64,000 nt of DNA, taken from assembly GCF_050947335.1 (NCBI RefSeq), contig NW_027473345.1, positions 1,178,001 through 1,242,000 of the forward strand, given 5' to 3'. The DNA comes from Megachile rotundata. Taxonomy: Eukaryota > Arthropoda > Insecta > Hymenoptera > Megachilidae. Numbering within the stretch: position 1 is the first letter of the stretch; the number at the start of each line of letters is the position of its first letter. Shown here in pieces: positions 40,051 to 54,540 of the stretch. The notes beneath the pieces were generated by a model. The model saw only the letters and a program-made list of their open reading frames with translations. It did not search any database and was not told the DNA's origin. Both the position numbers and the translations under genes were made by a program.

Positions 40051-41170
40051 GTGAATGTATAACTCTGATTGTATGTTTGTGATAATATGATTGCGATTGT
40101 ATGATTGAGATTGTATGATTGAGATTGTACGATTGTGGTTCTATGATTGTGATTGTATGATTGTGATTGTATTATGGTGATTGTATGATTGTGATTGTAT
40201 GATTGTGATTGTATGATTGTGATTGTATGATTGTGATTGTATGATTGAGATTGTATGATTGTGATTGTATGATTGTGATTGTATGATTGTGATTGTATGA
40301 TTGTGATTGTATGATTGTGATTGTATGGTAGTGATTGTATGATTGTAATTGTATGATTGTGATTGTACGATTGTGGTTCTATGATTGTGATTGTATGATT
40401 GTGATTGTATAATTGTGATTGTATAATTGTGATTGCATGATTGTGATTGTATGATTGTCATTGTACGATTGTGGTTGTATGATTGTGATTGTATGATTGT
40501 GATTGTATGATTGTGATTGTATGGTTGTGATTGTATGACTGTGATTGTATGATTGTGATTGTATGATTGTGATTGTATGTTTGTGATTGTGTGAGTGCGT
40601 TTGTATGATTCTAATTGTATGCATGCGAATGTATAATTCTGATTGTATGTTTGTGATAATATGATTGCGATTGTATGATTGTGACTGTATGATTGTGATT
40701 GTATGATTGTGATTGTATGATTGTGATTGTATGACCGTGATTGTATGAATGTGATTGTATGATTGTGATTGTATGATTGCGATTGTATGATTGTGATCGT
40801 ATGACTGTGATTGTATGATTGTGATTGTATGATTGTGATTGTATGGTTGTTATTGCATGATTGTGATTGTGTGATTGTGATTGTACGATTGTGGTTCTAT
40901 GATTGTAATGGTATGATTGTGTTTGTATAATTGTGATTGTATGATTGTGATTGTTTGATTGTGGGTGTATGATTGTGTTTGTATAATTGTGATTGTATGA
41001 TTGCGATTGTCTGATTGCGATTGTGTGATTGTGAATGTATGATTGTGATTGTATGAATGTGATTCCATGATTGTAATTGTATGATTGCAATTGTATGAAT
41101 GTGATTGTATGATTGTGATTGTATGATTGTGATTGTGTGATTGCGTTTGTATGATTCTAATTGTATGCAT
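40051..41170 (+). repeat. Domain IV core HOR, copy 1
   Basis: About 1.12 kb anchored on the rare unit GAGTGCGTTTGTAT at 40593 and on GTGGGTGTATG near 40963, with GTATTATGGTG and GTATGGTAGTG in its first half. Matching copies lie at 46183-47302 (offset 6,132 bp), 50915-52034 (4,732), 55997-57130 (5,082-5,096) and about 62591-63430 (6,300), with a partial one at 44.7-45.86 kb. All offsets are whole multiples of 14. Confidence 0.88.
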
Positions 41171-42830
41171 GTGAATGTATAATTCTGATTGTATGATTGT
41201 GATTGTATGATTGTGATTCTACGATTGAGATTGTATGATTGTGATTGTATGATTGTGATTGTATGATTGTGATTGTATGATTGCGATTGTATGATTGTGA
41301 TTGTATGATTGTGATTGTATGATTGCGATTGTATCATTGTGATTGTATGATTGTGGTTGTATGATTGTGATTGTATGATTGTGATTGTATGATTGTGATT
41401 GTATGATTGTGATTGTATGATTGTTATTGTATGATTGTGATTGTATGATTGTGATTGTATGATTGTGATTGTATGATTGTGATTGTATGATTGCGATTGT
41501 CTGATTGCGATTGTGTGATTGCGAATGTATGATTGTGATTGTATGATTGTGATTCTATGATTGTGATTGTATGATTGTGATTGTATGATTGTGATTGTAT
41601 GATTGTGATTGTATGATTGTGATTGTATGATTGTGATTGTATGATTGTGATGGTGTGATTGTGATTGCATGATTGTGATTGCATGATTGTGATTGTATGA
41701 TGGTGATTGTGTGATTGCGTTTGTATGATGCTAATTGTATGCATGTGAATGTATAATTCTGATTGTATGTTTGCGATAATATGATTGCGATTGTAGGATT
41801 GTGATTGTATGATTGTGATTGTAAGATTGTAATTGTATGATTGTGATTGTATGATTGTGATTGTATGATTGCGATTGTCTGATTGCGATTGTGTGATTGT
41901 GAATGTATGATTGCGATTCTATGATTGTGATTGTATGATTGTAATTGCATGAGTGTGATTGTATGATTGTGATTGTATGATTGTGATTGTGTGATTGCGT
42001 TTGTATGATTGTGATTGTATGATTGTGATTGTATGATTGGGATTGTATGATTGCGATTGTCTGATTGCGATTGTGTGATTGTGAATGTATGATTGTGATT
42101 GTATGATTGTGATTCTATGATTGTGATTGTATGATTGCAATTGTATGAATGTGATTGTATGATTGTGATTGTATGATTGTGATTGTGTGATTGCGTTTGT
42201 ATGATTCTAATTGTATGCATGTGAATGTATAATTCTGATTGTATGATTGTGATTGTATGATTGTCATTGTACGATTGTGGTTGTATGATTGTGATTGTAT
42301 GATTGTGATTGTATGATTGTGATTGTATGATTGTGATTGTATGATTGTGATTGTATGATTGTGATTGTATGATTGTGATTGTATGATTGTGATTGTATGT
42401 TTGTGATTGTGTGATTGCGTTTGTATGATTCTAATTGTATGCATGCGAATGTATAATTCTGATTGTATGTTTGTGATAATATGACTGCGATTGTATGATT
42501 GTGACTGTATGATTGTGATTGTATGATTGTGATTGTATGATTGTGATTGTATGACCGTGATTGTATGAATGTGATTGTATGATTGTGATTGTATGATTGC
42601 GATTGTATGATTGTGATCGTATGACTGTGATTGTATGATTGTGATTGTATGATTGTTATCGCATGATTGTGATTGTGTGATTGTGATTGTACGATTGTGG
42701 TTCTATGATTGTAATGGTATGATTGTGTTTGTATAATTGTGATTGTATGATTGTGATTGTTTGATTGTGGTTGTATGATTGTGATTGTATAATTGTGATT
42801 GTAGGATTGTGATTAAACGATTGTGATTGT
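41171..42830 (+). repeat. Domain IV second block, copy 1
   Basis: Follows the core. It carries GATTCTACGATTGAG near 41217, ATCATTG, the GATGGTGTG module and TTTGCGATAATATG near 41771. It is repeated at 47303-48970 (6,132, then 6,146 bp), and its first part follows the cores at 52035 and 57131. It ends with the ATTAAAC block shared with 34.5 and 38.5 kb. Confidence 0.82.
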
Positions 42831-45000
42831 AAGATTGTAATTGTATGATTGTGATTGTATGATTGTGATTGTATGACTGTGATTGTATGATTGTGATTGT
42901 ATGATTGGGATTGTATGATTGCGATTGTCTGATTGCGATTGTGTGATTGTGAATGTATGATTGTGATTGTATGAATGTGATTCCATGATTGTAATTGTAT
43001 GATTGTAATTGTATGAATGTGATTGTATGATTGTGATTGTATGATTGTGATTGTGTGATTGCGTTTGTATGGTTCTAATTGTATGCATGTGAATGTATAA
43101 TTCTGATTGTATGATTGTGATTGTATGATTGTGATTGTATGATTGTGATTGTATGATTGTAATTGTATGAATGTGATTGTATGATTGTGATTGTATGATT
43201 GTGAATGTGTGATTGCGTTTGTATGATTCTAATTGTATGCATGTGAATGTATAATTCTGATTGTATGTTTGTGATAATATGATTGCGATTGCATGATTGA
43301 GACTGTATGATTGTGATTGTATGGTTGTTATTGTATGATTGTGATTGTATGATTGTGATTCTATGATTGAGATTGTATGATTGTGATTGTATGATTGTGA
43401 TTGTATGATTGCGATTGTATGATTGTGATTGTATGATTGTGATTGTATGATTGCGATTGTATCATTGTGATTGTATGATTGTGGTTGTATGATTGTGATT
43501 GTATGATTGTGATTGTATGATTGTGATTGTCTGATTGTGATTGTATGATTGTTATTGCATGATTGTGATTGTATGATTGTGATTGTATGATTGTGATTGT
43601 ATGATTGTGATTGTATGATTGTGATTGTATGATTGCGATTGTCTGATTGCGATTGTGTGATTGCGAATGTATGATTGTGATTGTATGATTGTGATTCTAT
43701 GATTGTGATTGTATGATTGTGATTGTATGATTGTGATTGTATGATTGTGATTGTATGATTGTGATTGTATGATTGTGAGTGTATGATTGTGATTGTATGA
43801 TTGTGATTGTATGATTGTGATTGTATGATTGTGATTGTATGATTGTGATGGTGTGATTGTGATTGCATGATTGTGATTGCATGATTGTGATTGCATGATT
43901 GTGATTGTATGATGGTGATTGTGTGATTGCGTTTATATGATGCTAATTGTATGCATGTGAATGTATAATTCTGATTGTATGTTTGTGATAATATGATTGC
44001 GATTGTAGGATTGTGATTGTATGATTGTGATTGTAAGATTGTAATTGTATGATTGTGATTGTATGATTGTGATTGTATGATTGCCATTGTCTGATTGCGA
44101 TTGTGTGATTGTGAATGTATGATTGCGATTCTATGATTGTAATTGTATGATTGTAATTGCATGAGTGTGATTGTATGATTGTGATTGTATGATTGTGATT
44201 GTGTGATTGCGTTTGTATGATTGTGATTGTATGATTGTGATTGTATGATTGCGATTGTCTGATTGCGATTGTGTGATTGTGACTGTATGATTGTGATTGT
44301 ATGATTGTGATTGTATGATTGTGATTGTATGATTGTGATTGTGTGATTGCGTTTGTATGATTCTAATTGTATGCATGTGAATGTATAATTCTGATTGTAT
44401 GTTTGTGATAATATGATTGCGATTGCATGATTGAGACTGTATGATTGTGATTGTATGGTTGTTATTGTATGATTGTGATTGTATGATTGTGATTCTATGA
44501 TTGAGATTGTATGATTGTGATTGTATGATTGTGATTGCATGATTGCGATTGTCTGATTGCGATTGTGTGATTGTGAATGTATGATTGTGATTGCATGATT
44601 GTGATTCTATGATTGTGATTGTATGATTGTAATTGTATGAATTTGATTGTATGATTGTGATTGTATGATTGTGATTGTGTGATTGCGTTTGTATGATTCT
44701 AATTGTATGCATGTGAATGTATAACTCTGATTGTATGTTTGTGATAATATGATTGCGATTGTATGATTGAGATTGTATGATTGAGATTGTACGATTGTGG
44801 TTCTATGATTGTGATTGTGTGATTGTGATTGTATTATGGTGATTGTATGATTGTGATTGTATGATTGTGATTGTATGATTGTGATTGTATGATTGTGATT
44901 GTATGATTGAGATTGTATGATTGTGATTGTATGATTGTGATTGTATGATTGTGATTGTATGATTGTGATTGTATGATTGTGATTGTATGGTAGTGATTGT
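42830..45000 (+). repeat. Domain IV third block, copy 1
   Basis: Contains GATTCCATG, TATGGTTCTAATTG, GAGACTG, TATGGTTGTTATTG, ATCATTG, GTGAGTGTATG near 43780 and the GATGGTGTG module, then leads into the partial core at 44.7 kb. Parts recur at 38.6-40.05, 49.7-50.91, 54.54-55.99 and 60.2-61.28 kb. The right ends of these are spaced 4,662, 6,202, 5,082 and 5,292 bp apart, all whole units. Confidence 0.78.
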
Positions 45001-45356
45001 ATGATTGTAATTGTATGATTGTGATTGTACGATTGTGGTTCTATGATTGTGATTGTATGATTGTGATTGTATAATTGTGATTGTATAATTGTGATTGCAT
45101 GATTGTGATTGTATGATTGTCATTGTACGATTGTGGTTGTATGATTGTGATTGTATGACTGTGATTGTATGATTGTGATTGTATGATTGTGATTGTATGT
45201 TTGTGATTGTGTGAGTGCGTTTGTATGATTCTAATTGTATGCATGCGAATGTATAATTCTGATTCTATGTTTGTGATAATATGATTGCGATTGTATGATT
45301 GTGACTGTATGATTGTGATTGTATGATTGTGATTGTATGATTGTGATTGTATGACC
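44937..45356 (+). repeat. Exact 420-bp tandem duplication, copy 1
   Basis: 30 units, repeated base for base at 45357-45776 as far as I compared line by line. It includes TATGGTAGTG, the GTATAATTG pair, GAGTGCG at 45213, the ATGCAT module and GACCGTG. The left edge lies between the GAGATTG unit near 44905 and the canonical units before 44990. Confidence 0.92.
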
Positions 45357-45776
45357 GTGATTGTATGATTGTGATTGTATGATTGTGATTGTATGATTGT
45401 GATTGTATGGTAGTGATTGTATGATTGTAATTGTATGATTGTGATTGTACGATTGTGGTTCTATGATTGTGATTGTATGATTGTGATTGTATAATTGTGA
45501 TTGTATAATTGTGATTGCATGATTGTGATTGTATGATTGTCATTGTACGATTGTGGTTGTATGATTGTGATTGTATGACTGTGATTGTATGATTGTGATT
45601 GTATGATTGTGATTGTATGTTTGTGATTGTGTGAGTGCGTTTGTATGATTCTAATTGTATGCATGCGAATGTATAATTCTGATTCTATGTTTGTGATAAT
45701 ATGATTGCGATTGTATGATTGTGACTGTATGATTGTGATTGTATGATTGTGATTGTATGATTGTGATTGTATGACC
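45357..45776 (+). repeat. Exact 420-bp tandem duplication, copy 2
   Basis: Second copy with no difference seen from the first. After 45786 the sequence continues with TATGAATGTG, as after the single copy in other domain IV cores, so the extra 420 bp was inserted by an unequal exchange inside this copy only. Confidence 0.92.
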
Positions 45777-46182
45777 GTGATTGTATGAATGTGATTGTAT
45801 GATTGTGATTGTATGATTGCGATTGTATGATTGTGATCGTATGACTGTGATTGTATGATTGTGATTGTATGATTGTGATAATATGATTGCGATTGCATGA
45901 TTGAGACTGTATGATTGTGATTGTATGGTTGTTATTGTATGATTGTGATTGTATGATTGTGATTCTATGATTGAGATTGTATGATTGTGATTGTATGATT
46001 GTGATTGCATGATTGCGATTGTCTGATTGCGATTGTGTGATTGTGAATGTATGATTGTGATTGCATGATTGTGATTCTATGATTGTGATTGTATGATTGT
46101 AATTGTATGAATTTGATTGTATGATTGTGATTGTATGATTGTGATTGTGTGATTGCGTTTGTATGATTCTAATTGTATGCAT

Positions 46183-47302
46183 GTGAATGTATAACTCTGA
46201 TTGTATGTTTGTGATAATATGATTGCGATTGTATGATTGAGATTGTATGATTGAGATTGTACGATTGTGGTTCTATGATTGTGATTGTGTGATTGTGATT
46301 GTATTATGGTGATTGTATGATTGTGATTGTATGATTGTGATTGTATGATTGTGATTGTATGATTGTGATTGTATGATTGAGATTGTATGATTGTGATTGT
46401 ATGATTGTGATTGTATGATTGTGATTGTATGATTGTGATTGTATGATTGTGATTGTATGGTAGTGATTGTATGATTGTAATTGTATGATTGTGATTGTAC
46501 GATTGTGGTTCTATGATTGTGATTGTATGATTGTGATTGTATAATTGTGATTGTATAATTGTGATTGCATGATTGTGATTGTATGATTGTCATTGTACGA
46601 TTGTGGTTGTATGATTGTGATTGTATGATTGTGATTGTATGATTGTGATTGTATGGTTGTGATTGTATGACTGTGATTGTATGATTGTGATTGTATGATT
46701 GTGATTGTATGTTTGTGATTGTGTGAGTGCGTTTGTATGATTCTAATTGTATGCATGCGAATGTATAATTCTGATTCTATGTTTGTGATAATATGATTGC
46801 GATTGTATGATTGTGACTGTATGATTGTGATTGTATGATTGTGATTGTATGATTGTGATTGTATGACCGTGATTGTATGAATGTGATTGTATGATTGTGA
46901 TTGTATGATTGCGATTGTATGATTGTGATCGTATGACTGTGATTGTATGATTGTGATTGTATGATTGTGATTGTATGATTGTTATTGCATGATTGTGATT
47001 GTGTGATTGTGATTGTACGATTGTGGTTCTATGATTGTAATGGTATGATTGTGTTTGTATAATTGTGATTGTATGATTGTGATTGTTTGATTGTGGGTGT
47101 ATGATTGTGTTTGTATAATTGTGATTGTATGATTGCGATTGTCTGATTGCGATTGTGTGATTGTGAATGTATGATTGTGATTGTATGAATGTGATTCCAT
47201 GATTGTAATTGTATGATTGCAATTGTATGAATGTGATTGTATGATTGTGATTGTATGATTGTGATTGTGTGATTGCGTTTGTATGATTCTAATTGTATGC
47301 AT
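46183..47302 (+). repeat. Domain IV core HOR, copy 2
   Basis: Second full copy, 6,132 bp (438 units) from the first, with the anchor GAGTGCG at 46725. It differs from copy 1 by AATTCTGATTCTATG after the ATGCAT module, a variant also found in the partial copy at 45.2-45.7 kb and in copy 3. Confidence 0.88.
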
Positions 47303-48970
47303 GTGAATGTATAATTCTGATTGTATGATTGTGATTGTATGATTGTGATTCTACGATTGAGATTGTATGATTGTGATTGTATGATTGTGATTGTATGATT
47401 GTGATTGTATGATTGCGATTGTATGATTGTGATTGTATGATTGTGATTGTATGATTGCGATTGTATCATTGTGATTGTATGATTGTGGTTGTATGATTGT
47501 GATTGTATGATTGTGATTGTATGATTGTGATTGTATGATTGTGATTGTATGATTGTTATTGTATGATTGTGATTGTATGATTGTGATTGTATGATTGTGA
47601 TTGTATGATTGTGATTGTATGATTGCGATTGTCTGATTGCGATTGTGTGATTGCGAATGTATGATTGTGATTGTATGATTGTGATTCTATGATTGTGATT
47701 GTATGATTGTGATTGTATGATTGTGATTGTATGATTGTGATTGTATGATTGTGATTGTATGATTGTGATTGTATGATTGTGATTGTATGATTGTGATGGT
47801 GTGATTGTGATTGCATGATTGTGATTGCATGATTGTGATTGTATGATGGTGATTGTGTGATTGCGTTTGTATGATGCTAATTGTATGCATGTGAATGTAT
47901 AATTCTGATTGTATGTTTGCGATAATATGATTGCGATTGTAGGATTGTGATTGTATGATTGTGATTGTAAGATTGTAATTGTATGATTGTGATTGTATGA
48001 TTGTGATTGTATGATTGCGATTGTCTGATTGCGATTGTGTGATTGTGAATGTATGATTGCGATTCTATGATTGTGATTGTATGATTGTAATTGTATGAGT
48101 GTGATTGTATGATTGTGATTGTATGATTGTGATTGTGTGATTGCGTTTGTATGATTGTGATTGTATGATTGTGATTGTATGATTGGGATTGTATGATTGC
48201 GATTGTCTGATTGCGATTGTGTGATTGTGAATGTATGATTGTGATTGTATGATTGTGATTCTATGATTGTGATTGTATGATTGCAATTGTATGAATGTGA
48301 TTGTATGATTGTGATTGTATGATTGTGATTGTGTGATTGCGTTTGTATGATTCTAATTGTATGCATGTGAATGTATAATTCTGATTGTATGATTGTGATT
48401 GTATGATTGTCATTGTACGATTGTGGTTGTATGATTGTGATTGTATGATTGTGATTGTATGATTGTGATTGTATGATTGTGATTGTATGATTGTGATTGT
48501 ATGATTGTGATTGTATGATTGTGATTGTATGATTGTGATTGTATGTTTGTGATTGTGTGATTGCGTTTGTATGATTCTAATTGTATGCATGCGAATGTAT
48601 AATTCTGATTGTATGTTTGTGATAATATGACTGCGATTGTATGATTGTGACTGTATGATTGTGATTGTATGATTGTGATTGTATGATTGTGATTGTATGA
48701 CCGTGATTGTATGAATGTGATTGTATGATTGTGATTGTATGATTGCGATTGTATGATTGTGATCGTATGACTGTGATTGTATGATTGTGATTGTATGATT
48801 GTTATCGCATGATTGTGATTGTGTGATTGTGATTGTACGATTGTGGTTCTATGATTGTAATGGTATGATTGTGTTTGTATAATTGTGATTGTATGATTGT
48901 GATTGTTTGATTGTGGTTGTATGATTGTGATTGTATAATTGTGATTGTAGGATTGTGATTAAACGATTGT
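47303..48970 (+). repeat. Domain IV second block, copy 2
   Basis: Copy of 41171-42830 with one extra unit inside. It ends at the ATTAAAC unit (48958), where the following units switch to GTATAATTCTG and then the ATACGATTGCG and GATGCAG markers instead of GTAAGATTG. Confidence 0.82.
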
Positions 48971-50000
48971 GATTGTATAATTCTGATTGTATGTTTGTGA
49001 TAATACGATTGCGATTGTATGATGCAGATTGTATGATTGTGATTGTATGATTGTGATTGTATGATTGTGATTGTATGATTGTGATTGTATGATTGTGATT
49101 GTATGATTGTGATTGTATGATTGTGATTGTATGATTGTGATTGTATGATTGTGATTGTATGATTGTGATTGTATGATTGTGATTGTATGATTATGATTGT
49201 ATGATTGTGATTGTATGATTGTGATTGTATGATTGTGATTGTATGATTGCGATTGTCTGATTGCGATTGTATGATTGTGACGGTATGATTGTGATTGTAT
49301 GATTGTGATTCTATGATTGTGATTGTATGATTGTGATTGTATGATTGTGATTGTATGATTGTGATTGTGTGATTGCGTTTGTATGATTCTAATTGTATGC
49401 ATGCGAATGTATGATTGTGATTGCATGATTGTGATTGTATGATTGTGATTGTATGATTGTAATTGTATGAATTTGATTGTATGATTGTGACTGTATTATT
49501 GTGATTGTATGATTGTGATTGTATGATTGTGATTGTATGATTGTGATTGTATGATTGTGATTGTATGAATGTGATTGTATAATTGTGATTGCATGATTGT
49601 GATTGTATGATTGTCATTGTACGATTGTGATTGTACGATTCTGATTGTACGATTGTGATTGTACGATTGTGATTTTATGATTGTGACTGTATGATTGTGA
49701 TTGTATGATTGTGATTGTGTGATTGCGATTGTTTGATTCTAATTGTATGCATGTGAATGTATAATTCTGATTGTATGTTTGTGATAATATGATTGCGATT
49801 GTATGATTGAGATTGTATGATTGAGATTGTATGATTGTGATTGTATGATTGTGATATTATGATTGTGATTGTATGATTGTGATTGTATGATTGTGATTGT
49901 ATGATTGTGATTGTGTGATTGTGATTGTATGATTGTGATTGTATGATTGTGATTGTATGATTGTGATTGTATGATTGTGATTGTATGATTGTGATTGTAT
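48970..50000 (+). repeat. ATACGATTGCG-GATGCAG block, first copy
   Basis: Begins right after the truncated ATTAAAC block. The marker GATGCAG at 49021 is followed by 11 perfect units (49035-49188), one GATTATGATTGTAT, and 3 more units. Later variants are GTGACGGTATG near 49279, GTATTATTG near 49494 and GATTCTGATTGTAC near 49634. Copies are at 59.38 and 61.67 kb. The set of markers is not seen before 48.9 kb. Confidence 0.85.
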
Positions 50001-50914
50001 GATTGTGATTGTATGATTGTGATTGTATGATTGTGATTGTATGATTGTGATTGTATGATTGTGATGGTGTGATTGTGATTGCATGATTGTGATTGCATGA
50101 TTGTGATTGTATGATGGTGATTGTGTGATTGCGTTTATATGATGCTAATTGTATGCATGTGAATGTATAATTCTGATTGTATGTTTGTGATAATATGATT
50201 GCGATTGTAGGATTGTGATTGTATGATTGTGATTGTAAGATTGTAATTGTATGATTGTGATTGTATGATTGTGATTGTATGATTGCCATTGTCTGATTGC
50301 GATTGTGTGATTGTGAATGTATGATTGCGATTCTATGATTGTAATTGTATGATTGTAATTGCATGAGTGTGATTGTATGATTGTGATTGTATGATTGTGA
50401 TTGTGTGATTGCGTTTGTATGATTGTGATTGTATGATTGTGATTGTATGATTGCGATTGTCTGATTGCGATTGTGTGATTGTGACTGTATGATTGTGATT
50501 GTATGATTGTGATTGTATGATTGTGATTGTATGATTGTGATTGTGTGATTGCGTTTGTATGATTCTAATTGTATGCATGTGAATGTATAATTCTGATTGT
50601 ATGTTTGTGATAATATGATTGCGATTGCATGATTGAGACTGTATGATTGTGATTGTATGGTTGTTATTGTATGATTGTGATTGTATGATTGTGATTCTAT
50701 GATTGAGATTGTATGATTGTGATTGTATGATTGTGATTGCATGATTGCGATTGTCTGATTGCGATTGTGTGATTGTGAATGTATGATTGTGATTGCATGA
50801 TTGTGATTCTATGATTGTGATTGTATGATTGTAATTGTATGAATTTGATTGTATGATTGTGATTGTATGATTGTGATTGTGTGATTGCGTTTGTATGATT
50901 CTAATTGTATGCAT

Positions 50915-52034
50915 GTGAATGTATAACTCTGATTGTATGTTTGTGATAATATGATTGCGATTGTATGATTGAGATTGTATGATTGAGATTGTACGATTGT
51001 GGTTCTATGATTGTGATTGTATGATTGTGATTGTATTATGGTGATTGTATGATTGTGATTGTATGATTGTGATTGTATGATTGTGATTGTATGATTGTGA
51101 TTGTATGATTGAGATTGTATGATTGTGATTGTATGATTGTGATTGTATGATTGTGATTGTATGATTGTGATTGTATGATTGTGATTGTATGGTAGTGATT
51201 GTATGATTGTAATTGTATGATTGTGATTGTACGATTGTGGTTCTATGATTGTGATTGTATGATTGTGATTGTATAATTGTGATTGTATAATTGTGATTGC
51301 ATGATTGTGATTGTATGATTGTCATTGTACGATTGTGGTTGTATGATTGTGATTGTATGATTGTGATTGTATGATTGTGATTGTATGGTTGTGATTGTAT
51401 GACTGTGATTGTATGATTGTGATTGTATGATTGTGATTGTATGTTTGTGATTGTGTGAGTGCGTTTGTATGATTCTAATTGTATGCATGCGAATGTATAA
51501 TTCTGATTCTATGTTTGTGATAATATGATTGCGATTGTATGATTGTGACTGTATGATTGTGATTGTATGATTGTGATTGTATGATTGTGATTGTATGACC
51601 GTGATTGTATGAATGTGATTGTATGATTGTGATTGTATGATTGCGATTGTATGATTGCGATCGTATGACTGTGATTGTATGATTGTGATTGTATGATTGT
51701 GATTGTATGATTGTTATTGCATGATTGTGATTGTGTGATTGTGATTGTACGATTGTGGTTCTATGATTGTAATGGTATGATTGTGTTTGTATAATTGTGA
51801 TTGTATGATTGTGATTGTTTGATTGTGGGTGTATGATTGTGTTTGTATAATTGTGATTGTATGATTGCGATTGTCTGATTGCGATTGTGTGATTGTGAAT
51901 GTATGATTGTGATTGTATGAATGTGATTCCATGATTGTAATTGTATGATTGCAATTGTATGAATGTGATTGTATGATTGTGATTGTATGATTGTGATTGT
52001 GTGATTGCGTTTGTATGATTCTAATTGTATGCAT
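50915..52034 (+). repeat. Domain IV core HOR, copy 3
   Basis: Exactly 4,732 bp (338 units) from copy 2, with anchor at 51457. A private change, GATTGCGATCG near 51654, replaces GATTGTGATCG. Confidence 0.88.
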
Positions 52035-52749
52035 GTGAATGTATAATTCTGATTGTATGATTGTGATTGTATGATTGTGATTCTACGATTGAGATTGTAT
52101 GATTGTGATTGTATGATTGTGATTGTATGATTGTGATTGTATGATTGCGATTGTATGATTGTGATTGTATGATTGTGATTGTATGATTGCGATTGTATCA
52201 TTGTGATTGTATGATTGTGGTTGTATGAGTGTGATTGTATGATTGTGATTGTATGATTGTGATTGTATGATTGTGATTGTATGATTGTTATTGTATGATT
52301 GTGATTGTATGATTGTGATTGTATGATTGTGATTGTATGATTGCGATTGTCTGATTGCGATTGTGTGATTGCGAATGTATGATTGTGATTGTATGATTGT
52401 GATTCTATGATTGTGATTGTATGATTGTGATTGTATGATTGTGATTGTATGATTGTGATTGTATGATTGTGATTGTATGATTGTGATTGTATGATTGTGA
52501 TGGTGTGATTGTGATTGCATGATTGTGATTGCATGATTGTGATTGTATGATGGTGATTGTGTGATTGCGTTTGTATGATGCTAATTGTATGCATGTGAAT
52601 GTATAATTCTGATTGTATGTTTGCGATAATATGATTGCGATTGTAGGATTGTGATTGTATGATTGTGATTGTAAGATTGTAATTGTATGATTGTGATTGT
52701 ATGATTGTGATTGTATGATTGCGATTGTCTGATTGCGATTGTGTGATTG

Positions 52750-54540
52750 TGATGGTGTGATTGTGATTGCATGATTGTGATTGTATGATTGTGATTGTAT
52801 GATTGTGATTGTATGATTGTTATTGTATGATTGTGATTGTATGATTGTGATTGTATGATTGTGATTGTATGATTGCGATTGTCTGATTGCGATTGTGTGA
52901 TTGCGAATGTATGATTGTGATTGTATGATTGTGATTCTATGATTGTGAATGTATGATTGCGATTCTATGATTGTGATTGTATGATTGTAATTGCATGAGT
53001 GTGATTGTATGATTGTGATTGTATGATTGTGATTGTGTGATTGCGTTTGTATGATTGTGATTGTATGATTGTGATTGTATGATTGCGATTGTGTGATTGT
53101 GACTGTATGATTGTGATTGTATGATTGTGATTGTATGATTGTGATTGTATGATTGTGATTGTGTGATTGCGTTTGTATGATTCTAATTGTATGCATGCGA
53201 ATGTATAATTCTGATTGTGAGTTTGTGATAATATGATTGCGATTGTATGATTCAGATTGTATGATTGCGTTTGTGTGATTCTAATTGTATGCATGCGAAT
53301 GTATAATTCTGATTGTATGTTTGTGATAATATGATTGCGATTGTATGATTCAGATTGTATGATTGTGATTGTATGATTGTGATTGTATGATTGTGATTGT
53401 ATGATTGTGATTGTATGATTGTGATTGTATGATTGTGATTGTATGATTGTGATTGTATGATTGTGATTGTATGATTGTGATTGTATGATTGTGATTGTAT
53501 GATTGTGATTGTGTGATTGCGTTTGTATGATTCTAATTGTATGCATGTGAATGTATAATTCTGATTGTATGATTGTGATTGTATGATTGTGATTGTATGA
53601 TTGTGATTGTATGATTGTGATTGTATGATTGTGATTGTATGATTGTGATTGTATGATTGTGATTGTATGATTGTGATTGTATGATTGTGATGGTGTGATT
53701 GTGATTGCATGATTGTGATTGCATGATTGTGATTGTATGATGGTGATTGTGTGATTGCGTTTGTATGATGCTAATTGTATGCATGTGAATGTATAATTCT
53801 GATTGTATGTTTGTGATAATATGATTGCGATTGTAGGATTGTGATTGTATGATTGTGATTGTAAGATTGTAATTGTATGATTGTGATTGTATGATTGTGA
53901 TTGTATGATTGCCATTGTCTGATTGCGATTGTGCGATTGTGAATGTATGATTACGATTCTATGATTGTGATTGTATGATTGTAATTGCATGAGTGTGATT
54001 GTATGATTGTGATTGTATGATTGTGATTGTGTGATTGCGTTTGTATGATTGTGATTGTATGATTGTGATTGTATGATTGTGATTGTATGATTGTGATTGT
54101 ATGATTGTGATTGTATGATTGTGATTGTATGATTGTGGTTGCGTGATTGTGATTGTATGATTGTGATTGTATGATTGTCATTGTACGACTGTGGTTGTAC
54201 GATTGTGATTGTATGATTGTGATGGTATGATTGTGATTGTATGATTGTGGTTGTATGATTGTGATTGTATGATTGTGATTGTATGATTGTGATTGTATGA
54301 TTGTGATTGTGTGATTGCGTTTGTATGATTCTAATTGTATGCATGCGAATGTATAATTCTGATTGTATGTTTGTGATAATACGATTGCGATTGTATGATT
54401 CAGATTGTATGATTGTGATTGTATGATTGTGATTGTATGATTGTGATTGTATGATTGTGATTGTATGATTGTGATTGTATGATTGTGATTGTATGATTGT
54501 GATTGTATGATTGTGATTGTATGCATGTGAATGTATAATT
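52750..54540 (+). repeat. Domain IV mosaic block shared with 57.8-59.3 kb
   Basis: Pieces in order: a shortened repeat of the GTTATTG and CpG-module segment, the 98-bp duplication, 10 perfect units at 53361-53500, GATGGTGTG near 53691, GATTGTGCGATTG near 53930 and GTGGTTGCGTG near 54134. The later copy has the same order at a 4,844-bp offset at the GATGCTAATTG unit. No non-satellite DNA is visible. Confidence 0.78.
53179..53374 (+). repeat. 98-bp tandem duplication of an ATGCAT-CAG segment
   Basis: Seven units repeated twice (GCATGCG at 53193 and 53291). The first copy has GATTGTGAGTTTGTG in place of GATTGTATGTTTGTG. The same pair is found at 58079-58274 (GCATGCG at 58093 and 58191), so the duplication predates the larger 4.8-4.9-kb block copy. 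Confidence 0.88.
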
